Shown here piece after piece: positions 8,549-16,135 of a stretch of DNA of 64,000 nt. The number at the start of each line of letters is the position of its first letter. Position 1 is the stretch's first letter. The notes beneath the pieces are model-generated. The model saw only the letters and a program-made list of their open reading frames with translations, was not told where the DNA came from and made no database searches. The stretch is from Burkholderia sp. Ax-1719 (GTDB lineage: Bacteria; Pseudomonadota; Gammaproteobacteria; Burkholderiales; Burkholderiaceae). Where the stretch lies: positions 124,001 through 188,000 of the forward strand of contig NZ_VWWJ01000005.1 of the NCBI RefSeq assembly GCF_011753055.1. The letters run 5' to 3'. A program made the position numbers and the translations under genes.

Positions 8549-10024
8549 ATGAACGGCTGGATGCCCACGCTGCCCGCGCTGCCTCGCGGCGAACCCAAAT
8601 ACCGCGCGATTGCGTACGCCTACGCGCAGGCCATCAACGGGGGCCAGATGTTGCCCGGCGAGAAATTGCCTGCGCACCGCTTGCTCGCGAAAAAGCTCAG
8701 TGTGACCACCGGCACGGTGAGCCGCGCCTATACGGAGCTGGAGCGCTGCGGGATGGTGGTGGCGCGCGTGGGCGACGGCACCTACGTCGCCGAGCCCGAT
8801 GCGGACGGCGCACGTCTGCCAGCGCGCACCCGCCAGTCGCCCGAAGCCGGCGAAGGGAGCAATACCAGCAGCGCCGTCGGTCTTGCTTCCACGGCCAGTA
8901 CACCCGCGCCGCCTGCGCCGGGCAGGCCGGTCGATCTCGGCCAGAACGTGCCGATGCCCACCGACGAAGCGCTGCTGCTCACCCAGACGCTGCGCGAACT
9001 GGCCGCCGACGAACGCCTCGCCGGCGAGTTGCTGCTCTATCAGCCCGAAGGGGGCCGCCGCTCGCATCGCGAAGCCGGGGCGCGCTGGCTCGCGCGCATG
9101 GGCTGCACGGTGCCCGCCGAACGCGTGCTCGTGACGCAGGGCGCGCAGCATGGACTCGCCTGCGTGTTGCGCGCGGTGCTGCGTCCCGGCGACACGATCT
9201 TCGCGGAGGCGCTGAGCTATCCCGGCATCGTGGCGCTCGCGCGGCAATTGCGCCTGAATCTCGTGGGCATCGAAATCGACGAGGAGGGCATCGTGCCCGC
9301 CGCGCTAGAACGCGCCTGCGGGCTGCTTGCGCCGCGTGCGTTGTTCTGCGTGCCGACGTTGCACAACCCCACCACCGCGACACTTTCCGAAGCGCGCCGC
9401 GCGGCCATCGCCGAGATCGCCGTGCGCCACAATCTGGTGGTGATCGAAGACCTCGTGCCCGCCGCGCTGCTCGATGCGCCGCCCACGCCACTGGCGGCGC
9501 GTTTGCCCGAGCACGGCATCGCGATCAGCAGTCTTTCGAAGGCCGTCGCGCCCGGCTTGCGCGTGGGCTACGTGCAGGCGCCGCAGGACTGGGTGGGCAA
9601 GATTCTCGCCGTGATCCGCAGCGACTGCTGGATGACCTCGCCGCTGAGTGCCGAAATTGCGGCGCGCTGGATCGTCAACGGCGAAATCGACCGGCTGGTC
9701 GCACAGCAGCGCGCCTGTGTGGACGTGCGTCAGGCGATTGCCGCCGAGGTGCTATCGGGATGGACCTATCGCACCGATCCGGCGAGTCCGCATCTGTGGC
9801 TGCCGCTCGCCGAACCCTGGCGCGCCGCTGAATTCGCAGCGGCTTTGCGTCAGGCAGGCGTGCTTGCAAAGACGGCGGATAGTTTCGTGATCGGACGGGG
9901 TTCCGCGCCGCATGCCGTGCGTTTGAGTCTGGGCGGCGCGCGTTCGCATGAAACTTTGCGCGAGGCATTGGAACTGCTGGCGCGCACGCTACGCAATGGG
10001 CCGGAAGGGCTTTATTCGGCGTAG
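8549..10024 (+). CDS. MocR-type GntR family regulator with aminotransferase-like domain
   Basis: A 491-residue fusion of an N-terminal GntR winged helix (about residues 15-75, LPAHRLLAKKLSVTTGTVSRAY) with a class I aminotransferase-fold domain that binds PLP. The PLP lysine is about Lys331 in SSLSKAVAPGLRVGY. Such proteins sense PLP or an amino-group ligand and control nearby genes. It is divergent from the enolase-superfamily gene (219-base gap), which it probably regulates together with itself. ATG at 8549 and ATG at 8561 are both possible starts; neither has a strong ribosome site. A Pro/Ala-rich linker lies between the two domains (about residues 92-132). Confidence 0.88.
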   Translation: MNGWMPTLPALPRGEPKYRAIAYAYAQAINGGQMLPGEKLPAHRLLAKKLSVTTGTVSRAYTELERCGMVVARVGDGTYVAEPDADGARLPARTRQSPEAGEGSNTSSAVGLASTASTPAPPAPGRPVDLGQNVPMPTDEALLLTQTLRELAADERLAGELLLYQPEGGRRSHREAGARWLARMGCTVPAERVLVTQGAQHGLACVLRAVLRPGDTIFAEALSYPGIVALARQLRLNLVGIEIDEEGIVPAALERACGLLAPRALFCVPTLHNPTTATLSEARRAAIAEIAVRHNLVVIEDLVPAALLDAPPTPLAARLPEHGIAISSLSKAVAPGLRVGYVQAPQDWVGKILAVIRSDCWMTSPLSAEIAARWIVNGEIDRLVAQQRACVDVRQAIAAEVLSGWTYRTDPASPHLWLPLAEPWRAAEFAAALRQAGVLAKTADSFVIGRGSAPHAVRLSLGGARSHETLREALELLARTLRNGPEGLYSA

Positions 10025-10092
10025 TGCTGTCATTCTGGCGCGTTAGCATGAACGGCAAAGGCCACCATCAGCCGTCAGGAGCGACGAAAATC

Positions 10093-10533
10093 ATGAGCAA
10101 TGCGAAGGAGTCGAAAGCGAAACCCGGCAAGACAACAACGCCAAAGGCGCAAACCGGCGCCGAAGCCGGTAAGGCCCGTCGCACCGAAGTCATGGGCGAA
10201 GCGTTCGTCGAGCGCGCGATGGGCTCGATGGATGGCTTTACGCGGCCGCTTCAGGAATGGCTCAACGAACATGCTTGGGGCAGCACATGGTTGCGCGACG
10301 GGCTCGATCTGAAGACGCGCAGCCTGTGCACCTGCGCGATGCTGGCGGCGCTCGGGCGCAGCACCGAACTCAAGGGCCACGTACGCGGCGCGATCAATAA
10401 CGGCGCGAGCGTGATCGAGATTCGGGAGGTGCTGCTGCACAGCGCGATCTATGCGGGAGCGCCTGCTGCCAGTGAGGCGTTTCGTGCTGCGAAGGAAGTG
10501 CTCGCGGAGATAGGCGTGGCGATGCCTGACTAA
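10093..10533 (+). CDS. Carboxymuconolactone decarboxylase / AhpD-like family protein
   Basis: A 146-residue helical protein of the CMD family, whose members are either 4-carboxymuconolactone decarboxylases or AhpD-like thiol enzymes. A basic low-complexity N-terminus (about 25 residues rich in Lys, Thr and Pro) precedes the domain. The conserved core includes RSLCTCAMLAALGR, the ELKGHVRGAINNGAS segment with its His, and EVLLHSAIYAG. The C-x-C spacing is not the C-x2-C of AhpD, and no protocatechuate genes are nearby, so neither function can be assigned. ATG at 10093 follows GTCAGGAGCG; an ATG at 10048 would add 15 residues. Confidence 0.75.
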   Translation: MSNAKESKAKPGKTTTPKAQTGAEAGKARRTEVMGEAFVERAMGSMDGFTRPLQEWLNEHAWGSTWLRDGLDLKTRSLCTCAMLAALGRSTELKGHVRGAINNGASVIEIREVLLHSAIYAGAPAASEAFRAAKEVLAEIGVAMPD

Positions 10534-10591
10534 GGCGACGACCGCGTGCGCGCTGACCAAACGGCGGCGCACGCGTCGGACTGCTTCCCGC

Positions 10592-11707
10592 TTACGCTGC
10601 GACGCCTTCCTCCGCCTCACGCCGCCGCACGGCATCCAGATCGTCGACCGTCACCGGCACGCGGCGCGCCACGGCGCACATCAACTCGTAGCCGATCGTG
10701 CCCGACGGCTCGGCCACGTCATCCACCTTCACGTTCTCGCCCCACAGCTCCACATGCGAACCGATGCCCGCATTCGGACAGGGCGTGAGATCGACCGTGA
10801 GCATGTCCATCGATACGCGGCCCACCACGCGTGTGCGCACGCCGTCGACGGCGATCGGCGTGCCGGTCGGCGCGTGGCGCGGATAGCCGTCCGCGTAGCC
10901 GCAGGCAACTACGCCGATGCGCATCGGCTGCTCGACCGCATAGGTTCGGCCATAGCCGATGGTGTCCTGCGGCGCGAGCGTCTGCACGCCGATGATGCGG
11001 CTCGACAGCGTCATCGCGGCGCGCAGGCCCACGCCTTCGATATGGCGCGCCGCGCCGGTGGGCGATGCGCCGTAGAGGATCGTGCCGGGCCGCACCCAGT
11101 CGCGGTGCGCGCGCGGATGCCAGAGCACCGCCGCCGAGTTCGACAGCGAGCGCTCGCCGGGGATGCCTGCGGTGGCGGCGTCGAAGCGGTCAAGCTGCCA
11201 GTCGATGGCGCCGTCGTCGGCGTTGGCGAAGTGGGTCATGAGGCTGATCGCGCCGATGGTGGGGATCGCGCGGGCGCGTTCCCAGGCGGCGCGATAGGCG
11301 TCGGGCTGGTAGCCGAGACGGTTCATGCCCGAGTTCATCTTCAGCTGGATGTCGATGGGCTGCGTGGTGTGTGCCGCGGCCAGCAGCGCCAGTTGCTCGT
11401 CGCAATGCACGGCGACGGTCAGACGATGCGCGACGGCCGTGGCGACGTCGGCGGCATCGAACACGCCTTCGAGCAGCAGGATCGGCTTGGTCCAGCCAAG
11501 CTCGCGCACGCGTACCGCTTCGTCGAGATCGAGCAGGGCGATGCCGTCTGCGTCCGCGAGCGCCGCGTAGATGCGCTCGATGCCATGACCGTAAGCGTTG
11601 GCCTTCACGACGGCCCACACGCGTGCGCCCGCGGCGCTGCGCGCGGCGAGCTGAAGGTTATGGCGAATGGCTTCGGGATGGATGCGGACGGAAATGGGGC
11701 GCGGCAT
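10592..11707 (-). CDS. alr: Alanine racemase
   Basis: A 371-residue PLP enzyme that interconverts L- and D-alanine, giving D-Ala for peptidoglycan or allowing D-Ala catabolism. PLP is held by Lys35 in [11 protein letters not shown]. The second catalytic base is the Tyr of the GYADGYPR segment, and the C-terminal beta domain ends with the usual [12 protein letters not shown] block. The length fits the compact Alr/DadX group. There is no D-amino-acid dehydrogenase next door, so the biosynthetic or catabolic role is open. An AT-rich 127-base stretch upstream (11708-11834) probably holds its promoter. Confidence 0.92.
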   Translation of the reverse strand: MPRPISVRIHPEAIRHNLQLAARSAAGARVWAVVKANAYGHGIERIYAALADADGIALLDLDEAVRVRELGWTKPILLLEGVFDAADVATAVAHRLTVAVHCDEQLALLAAAHTTQPIDIQLKMNSGMNRLGYQPDAYRAAWERARAIPTIGAISLMTHFANADDGAIDWQLDRFDAATAGIPGERSLSNSAAVLWHPRAHRDWVRPGTILYGASPTGAARHIEGVGLRAAMTLSSRIIGVQTLAPQDTIGYGRTYAVEQPMRIGVVACGYADGYPRHAPTGTPIAVDGVRTRVVGRVSMDMLTVDLTPCPNAGIGSHVELWGENVKVDDVAEPSGTIGYELMCAVARRVPVTVDDLDAVRRREAEEGVAA

Positions 11708-11834
11708 GATGGGCGATCCTGCGGACGAAGGTGAGTGGGTGAGTTCAGTAATTTGTGCAATCGTATTGATTTTCGTCCAGTTATTTTTAACGTATTTTTC
11801 TGGGAATTTGGTTTTATCGACTGTATTCGCCGAT

Positions 11835-12836
11835 TTACGCCGCGGCCTGCTGTTCGCCCGCGGCGTGACGCAATGCCTCCAGCACGGTGGCGACGGCGGC
11901 GCTGCGCGGCTCGTGGCTCAGCGCGCCCACGGCGGGCGCGATGGTCGTGAGCTTGAGCGGCAGCACGCGCAATTCGCGCATCGCGTCGCTGCGGGCCGCG
12001 CGCGTGGCCGACGTCACGAACAGACACGGCATGCGCTGCGCTACCGCGCGGTTGGTGTGATGCGAGGCCGACTCCATCACGATCTGCGGCATGGCGTGGC
12101 CCGCGCGCGCGAATTCGGCTTCAAGGGCGGTGCGCATGGGCGAACCGAGCGGCGGTGCGATCCACGGAAACGCCGTGGTATCCGGCCAGCTCACCTTGCT
12201 GCGCCGATGCAGCGGATGCCGATGGCTTGCCACCACGACCACCTCGTCGTGCAGCAGTGCGTCCGCGCGCAGCCCGGAAGCCAGCGCCGTCGCTTCCAGG
12301 CGGCACACCAGCAGATCGAGTTCGCGCCGCTGCGCGAGCGGCAGCAGGCGGTCGAGCGTATCGACGCGCACGTTGAGCTGCAGCGGCGTGTCGTGCTCGT
12401 GTAGCCACGCCAGCACGGCGGGCAGGAACTGCTCGTCCATATTGGGCAGCAGACCGATCGTGAGCGGCTGGCCCAGGCCCTGGCGCAGCGCCTCGAAGGC
12501 CGGTTCGATCTCGCGCAGATCGTTGAGGATGCGCGCGATGCAGTCGAGCATCGCCTCGCCGTAGAGCGTGGGTTCGACGCGCCGCGAGGTGCGCTCGAAC
12601 AGTCTCAGGCCCAGCGACTCTTCGAGTTCGCGCAGCCATTTGGAGAGCGCGGGCTGCGAGATCGACGCGGCTTCTGCGGTGCGCGCGAAGCTGCGATAAC
12701 GGCCCAGCCATTCGAGCGTTTCCAGATCACGCAGACGCAGGCGGCGCAGTGCAACGGGCAGCGCGGCAAGGCGCGCCGCGTCCGGCGATGTGGCTACCTT
12801 CTGAATGGGCTTCGAGGCGGGGCGGGTGGCGGACAT
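11835..12836 (-). CDS. LysR family regulator, divergent from the sulfatase
   Basis: A 333-residue LysR protein. An N-terminal extension of about 35 residues precedes the helix-turn-helix ([37 protein letters not shown]). The effector-binding domain follows (for example [20 protein letters not shown]). It faces away from the sulfatase gene with 144 bases between the two starts, the usual arrangement for a LysR activator and its target. The ligand may be a sulfate ester or its product, which is inference. The start may be a little downstream, since the first 25 residues look non-conserved. Confidence 0.88.
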   Translation of the reverse strand: MSATRPASKPIQKVATSPDAARLAALPVALRRLRLRDLETLEWLGRYRSFARTAEAASISQPALSKWLRELEESLGLRLFERTSRRVEPTLYGEAMLDCIARILNDLREIEPAFEALRQGLGQPLTIGLLPNMDEQFLPAVLAWLHEHDTPLQLNVRVDTLDRLLPLAQRRELDLLVCRLEATALASGLRADALLHDEVVVVASHRHPLHRRSKVSWPDTTAFPWIAPPLGSPMRTALEAEFARAGHAMPQIVMESASHHTNRAVAQRMPCLFVTSATRAARSDAMRELRVLPLKLTTIAPAVGALSHEPRSAAVATVLEALRHAAGEQQAAA

Positions 12837-12980
12837 GATCGGGCGATTCCATTCATATATCTGCGGTTATGGATTATGGGGAATCTTTCATCGAATCGCA
12901 CGCCGATCCGCGAATAATGAAAAGCCCGCGAACAAGGCCCGCGCGCAATGACGGCGGGCCACGAATGAAGGAGACGCACG

Positions 12981-14822
12981 ATGAATGACGGCACGAACGG
13001 CAGCGCGAATGGCGGCCGCCGAAATTTCCTCAAGGCAGCCGGCGCGGCTGTAGCGACCGTGGGCGTTAGCGCCGCCGCGCCCGCGACGGGCATGGCGGCC
13101 GAAGCGCCCCGCGCCGCGAGCGCGCCCGACGGTGTGCCCGCGTTCCGCCAGGCTGCCAGCGCGCCCGGGCAGGCGCCCGAGGGCTACAACATCCTCTTCA
13201 TTCTCACCGATCAAGAGCGCCACTTCGACGCCTGGCCGTTCCCGGTGCCGGGCAGAACCGCGCTGCGCCGCGACGGCATCACCTTTGCGAATCACCAGAT
13301 CGCCTCGTGCGTGTGTTCGCCTTCGCGCTCGACCATCTACACGGGGCAGCACACGCAGCACACCGGCGTGCTCGACAACGCGGGCGTGCCCTGGCAGCCC
13401 GACATGTCACCGGATATCCGCACCGTCGGCGACATGATGCGCGACGCGGGCTATTACGCGGCTTATCTGGGCAAATGGCATCTGAGTTCGAAGCTGCACG
13501 AAACGGCCAGCCCGTACACCGCGCCCGTGAGCGATTACAACCACACGATCAAGGAATACGGCTTCGACGATTACTTCGGCGTGGGCGATCTGATCGGCAT
13601 GGTGCGCGGCGGCTACAACTACGACGGCATCACCACCGAATCGGCGGTGAGCTGGATGCGCAATCACGCGCCGCGTCTTGCGAAAGAGGGCAAACCGTGG
13701 TTTCTCGCGGTCAATCTCGTGAATCCGCATGACGTGATGTTCGTGAATACCGATCCCGCCGGATCGAACCTGCAGGACGCGAACAAGCCGATGCTCGGCA
13801 ACGCGCATCCGCCCGAAGACGCGCTTTATCAGCAGAAGTGGGACCGCGTGCCGCTGGCGGCGTCGCGCCATCAGCCTTATGACGAGCCGGGCCGCCCGCC
13901 CGCGCACGGCATGTTCAACGCGGCGCACGCGAATCTGGTGGGCCGCTATCCGTTCACTGACGAGCGGATTCGGATCTATCAGGATAACTACTTTAATTGT
14001 CTGCGCGATTGCGACACGCATGTCGTGCGTCTGCTGCAATCGCTTCAGTCGTTGGGCCTCGATGAGCGCACCATCGTCGTGATGACGGCGGATCACGGGG
14101 ATCACGTGGGCGCGCATCAACTGGTGGGCAAGGGCGCGACCGCGTATCAGCCGCAGAATCATGTGCCGCTGGTGATCCGCCATCCTGCTTATCCGGGCGG
14201 CAAGCACTGCGATGCGCTGACCTCGCATATCGACGTTGCGCCTACGCTGCTCGGCCTCGCCGGTCTCGACGATGCGCGCCGCGCGGCCATTGGCGGTCCC
14301 GCGCTCAAGGGCAAGAATCTCGCGCCGTGGCTCGCCGCGCCGGAGAAAGCGCAAACCAATAGCGTGCGCGACACCGCGCTCTTTAATTACGCGATGCTGC
14401 TCTATTACGACAGCGAATGGATGCTCAAGGAATTGAGCACGCTGCGCGAAAAAGGCGTGCCTGAAGACGAATTGCGCCGCCGCGCGCTGGCGCAGCAGCC
14501 TGATTTCCGCTTGCGCGGCACGATACGCAGCGTATTCGACGGGCGTTACCGCTTCACGCGTTATTTCTCGCCGCTGCAATTCAATACGCCGACATCGCTG
14601 GAAACCCTGTTCGCGCAGAACGATGTCGAGCTATACGACGTGGCGAGCGATCCCGGCGAGATGCGCAATCTGGCCGTCGACCGCAAACGCAACGGCGAAT
14701 TGCTGCTGGCGATGAACGACAAGCTCAACGCGGCGATCGCCAATGAAGTCGGCGACGATAACCCCGACGTGATGCCGATTCGCGACGGCAAGGTGCAGGT
14801 GCAAATCCGCAGCTTCCATTAA
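12981..14822 (+). CDS. Tat-exported formylglycine sulfatase
   Basis: A 613-residue sulfatase of the alkaline-phosphatase superfamily that should hydrolyse a sulfate ester in the periplasm. A twin-arginine signal (GRRNFLKAAGAAVATVG) begins at residue 12. The sulfatase signature CSPSRSTIYTGQ places the cysteine to be converted to formylglycine at Cys112, with the Ca2+ ligand Asp77 in FILTDQ and the TADHGDH motif later. The ATG at 12981 has GAAGGAGACG upstream. The formylglycine-generating enzyme is not in the window and would have to act before Tat export of the folded protein. The substrate is unknown. The stop overlaps by four bases the convergent GNAT gene. Confidence 0.9.
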   Translation: MNDGTNGSANGGRRNFLKAAGAAVATVGVSAAAPATGMAAEAPRAASAPDGVPAFRQAASAPGQAPEGYNILFILTDQERHFDAWPFPVPGRTALRRDGITFANHQIASCVCSPSRSTIYTGQHTQHTGVLDNAGVPWQPDMSPDIRTVGDMMRDAGYYAAYLGKWHLSSKLHETASPYTAPVSDYNHTIKEYGFDDYFGVGDLIGMVRGGYNYDGITTESAVSWMRNHAPRLAKEGKPWFLAVNLVNPHDVMFVNTDPAGSNLQDANKPMLGNAHPPEDALYQQKWDRVPLAASRHQPYDEPGRPPAHGMFNAAHANLVGRYPFTDERIRIYQDNYFNCLRDCDTHVVRLLQSLQSLGLDERTIVVMTADHGDHVGAHQLVGKGATAYQPQNHVPLVIRHPAYPGGKHCDALTSHIDVAPTLLGLAGLDDARRAAIGGPALKGKNLAPWLAAPEKAQTNSVRDTALFNYAMLLYYDSEWMLKELSTLREKGVPEDELRRRALAQQPDFRLRGTIRSVFDGRYRFTRYFSPLQFNTPTSLETLFAQNDVELYDVASDPGEMRNLAVDRKRNGELLLAMNDKLNAAIANEVGDDNPDVMPIRDGKVQVQIRSFH

Positions 14823-15367
14823 GGCTGGCGGCGTGCGGGATCGAGTTGCCTGTAGTAGAAAGTGGTCGCGCAGAAGCCGCCGTCGGGCATCAGTGCGTAA
14901 TCCGGCACGGTGCCCGCGCGCTGCCATCCTGCGCGCTCGTAGAGCCGCTCCGCCTCGCCGCCTGTGACGGTGTCGAGCACCAGCACGGTCTTGCCCGCCA
15001 GTTGCGCGTGCGTATCCACGGCCTGCATCAACCGCGCGCCGATGCCTTGCCTGCGCGCGGCGCGCGACACCAGCATCTTCGCGACATCGGCGCGATGGGG
15101 TTGATTCTCCGGCTGCGCAGTGACGATCTGCACCGTGCCGACGATGCGGCCGTGTGCGTCTTCGGCAATCAGCAGGATGCGCTCGTCGGCGGCCACGCCA
15201 TCGGCGACGCGCTTCCAGAATGCGAGCGCGGTCTCGCGCGCAAGCGGCGCCATGAAGCTCACCGACGCGCCGCCTTCTACACAGTCGATCAACACGTCGG
15301 CGAGTGCATCGATGCTTGCCGCCGCTTCGTTCGCGCCTAACCGGCGCACTTCGATATCGCTGTTCAT
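14819..15367 (-). CDS. GNAT family N-acetyltransferase
   Basis: A 182-residue acetyl-CoA-dependent N-acetyltransferase. The acetyl-CoA-binding motif A is visible as VSRAARRQGIGARLMQAV (Q/R-x-x-G-x-G), preceded by the beta strand GRIVGTVQIV. The gene lies 18 bases downstream of the XRE-cupin regulator and is surely cotranscribed with it. The substrate cannot be told; similar pairs act on small amines or antibiotics. Confidence 0.88.
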   Translation of the reverse strand: MNSDIEVRRLGANEAAASIDALADVLIDCVEGGASVSFMAPLARETALAFWKRVADGVAADERILLIAEDAHGRIVGTVQIVTAQPENQPHRADVAKMLVSRAARRQGIGARLMQAVDTHAQLAGKTVLVLDTVTGGEAERLYERAGWQRAGTVPDYALMPDGGFCATTFYYRQLDPARRQP

Positions 15368-15385
15368 GGTGAGGTCCGCGAATGA

Positions 15386-15958
15386 TTAAGGAGCGACGCG
15401 GCTCAAGGCCACGAGATAGCGCGCGCGCTGGCGCGTGGGATTGCGCCAGACGATCGGGCAATCGAGCTTCATGGCGAGACAATCGCCCGTCTCCAGACGC
15501 CAGCGCTGTTCGCCGACCGTGATTTCCATCGTGCCTTCGATGATCCAGACCTGTTGATGGATTTCCGCGTCGCGCAGGCTGGTGTCGTAGGCGACGCGCT
15601 TGCCAGCGGGGAATTGCACCTCGACGAGCTGGATGGGCGAGGGGAGTTCGGGCGAAAGATTGCGGCGCACGTAGCCGGAGGCCGGATCGGTCCAGACCGG
15701 TTGTCCGTGCGCGGCGCAATAGGGCGAAGGTTCGGCGGCCACCGTGGAGTCGGGCGGCTCGAACAGCGAGGCGAGCGTGACGCCCAACGCAGTCGCGAGC
15801 TTGTCGAGCACGACGGCGGTGGGGCTGCTTTCGCCGCGCTCGATCAGCGAGATGGTGGAGCGACTGACGGCGCTGCGCTCCGCGAGCGCTTCGAGTGACC
15901 AGCCGCGCGCGTCGCGCAGTTCGCGCAGGCGTTGGGCCAGCGCGGAATGGATATCCAT
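15386..15958 (-). CDS. XRE family regulator with C-terminal cupin domain
   Basis: A 190-residue regulator. A lambda-repressor-like helix-turn-helix occupies about residues 5-60 (LRELRDARGWSLEALAERS, VSRSTISLIERGE). A small-molecule-sensing cupin barrel covers about 110-185. It is the first gene of a two-gene operon with the GNAT acetyltransferase. An almost perfect inverted repeat (15967-15994) lies directly upstream of its ATG, so autorepression is likely. Confidence 0.88.
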   Translation of the reverse strand: MDIHSALAQRLRELRDARGWSLEALAERSAVSRSTISLIERGESSPTAVVLDKLATALGVTLASLFEPPDSTVAAEPSPYCAAHGQPVWTDPASGYVRRNLSPELPSPIQLVEVQFPAGKRVAYDTSLRDAEIHQQVWIIEGTMEITVGEQRWRLETGDCLAMKLDCPIVWRNPTRQRARYLVALSRVAP

Positions 15959-15966
15959 GGCGTCCA

Positions 15967-15994
15967 GTTTAGTGGATGGTATTGTCCAGTAAAC
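15967..15994. promoter_or_regulatory. Inverted-repeat operator of the XRE-cupin/GNAT operon
   Basis: GTTTAGTGGA (15967-15976), an 8-base spacer, and TCCAGTAAAC (15985-15994) are inverted repeats with one mismatch. They lie 9 bases before the regulator start and overlap a possible promoter on the minus strand (TTTACT, 16 bases, TAAACT). This suggests autorepression and a very short leader. Confidence 0.6.
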
Positions 15995-16043
15995 TAGATG
16001 CGCGATTTTCGATTGTCAATGCCGACAAAAAAGTCGACGTAAC

Positions 16044-16100
16044 AAAAAGACCTCCACCCGGTTCACAGATTTGCGAAAAATCTGCTCACCGTAGTGGAGG
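16044..16100 (-). terminator. Terminator of the TonB-dependent receptor gene
   Basis: CCTCCAC (16051-16057) pairs with GTGGAGG (16094-16100), with inner pairings including CAGATTT and AAATCTG. On the minus strand the stem is followed by TCTTTTTG. Confidence 0.75.
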
Positions 16101-16135
16101 CCTACGTGTACAACGAGTGCATCAACTCAGCGCGA

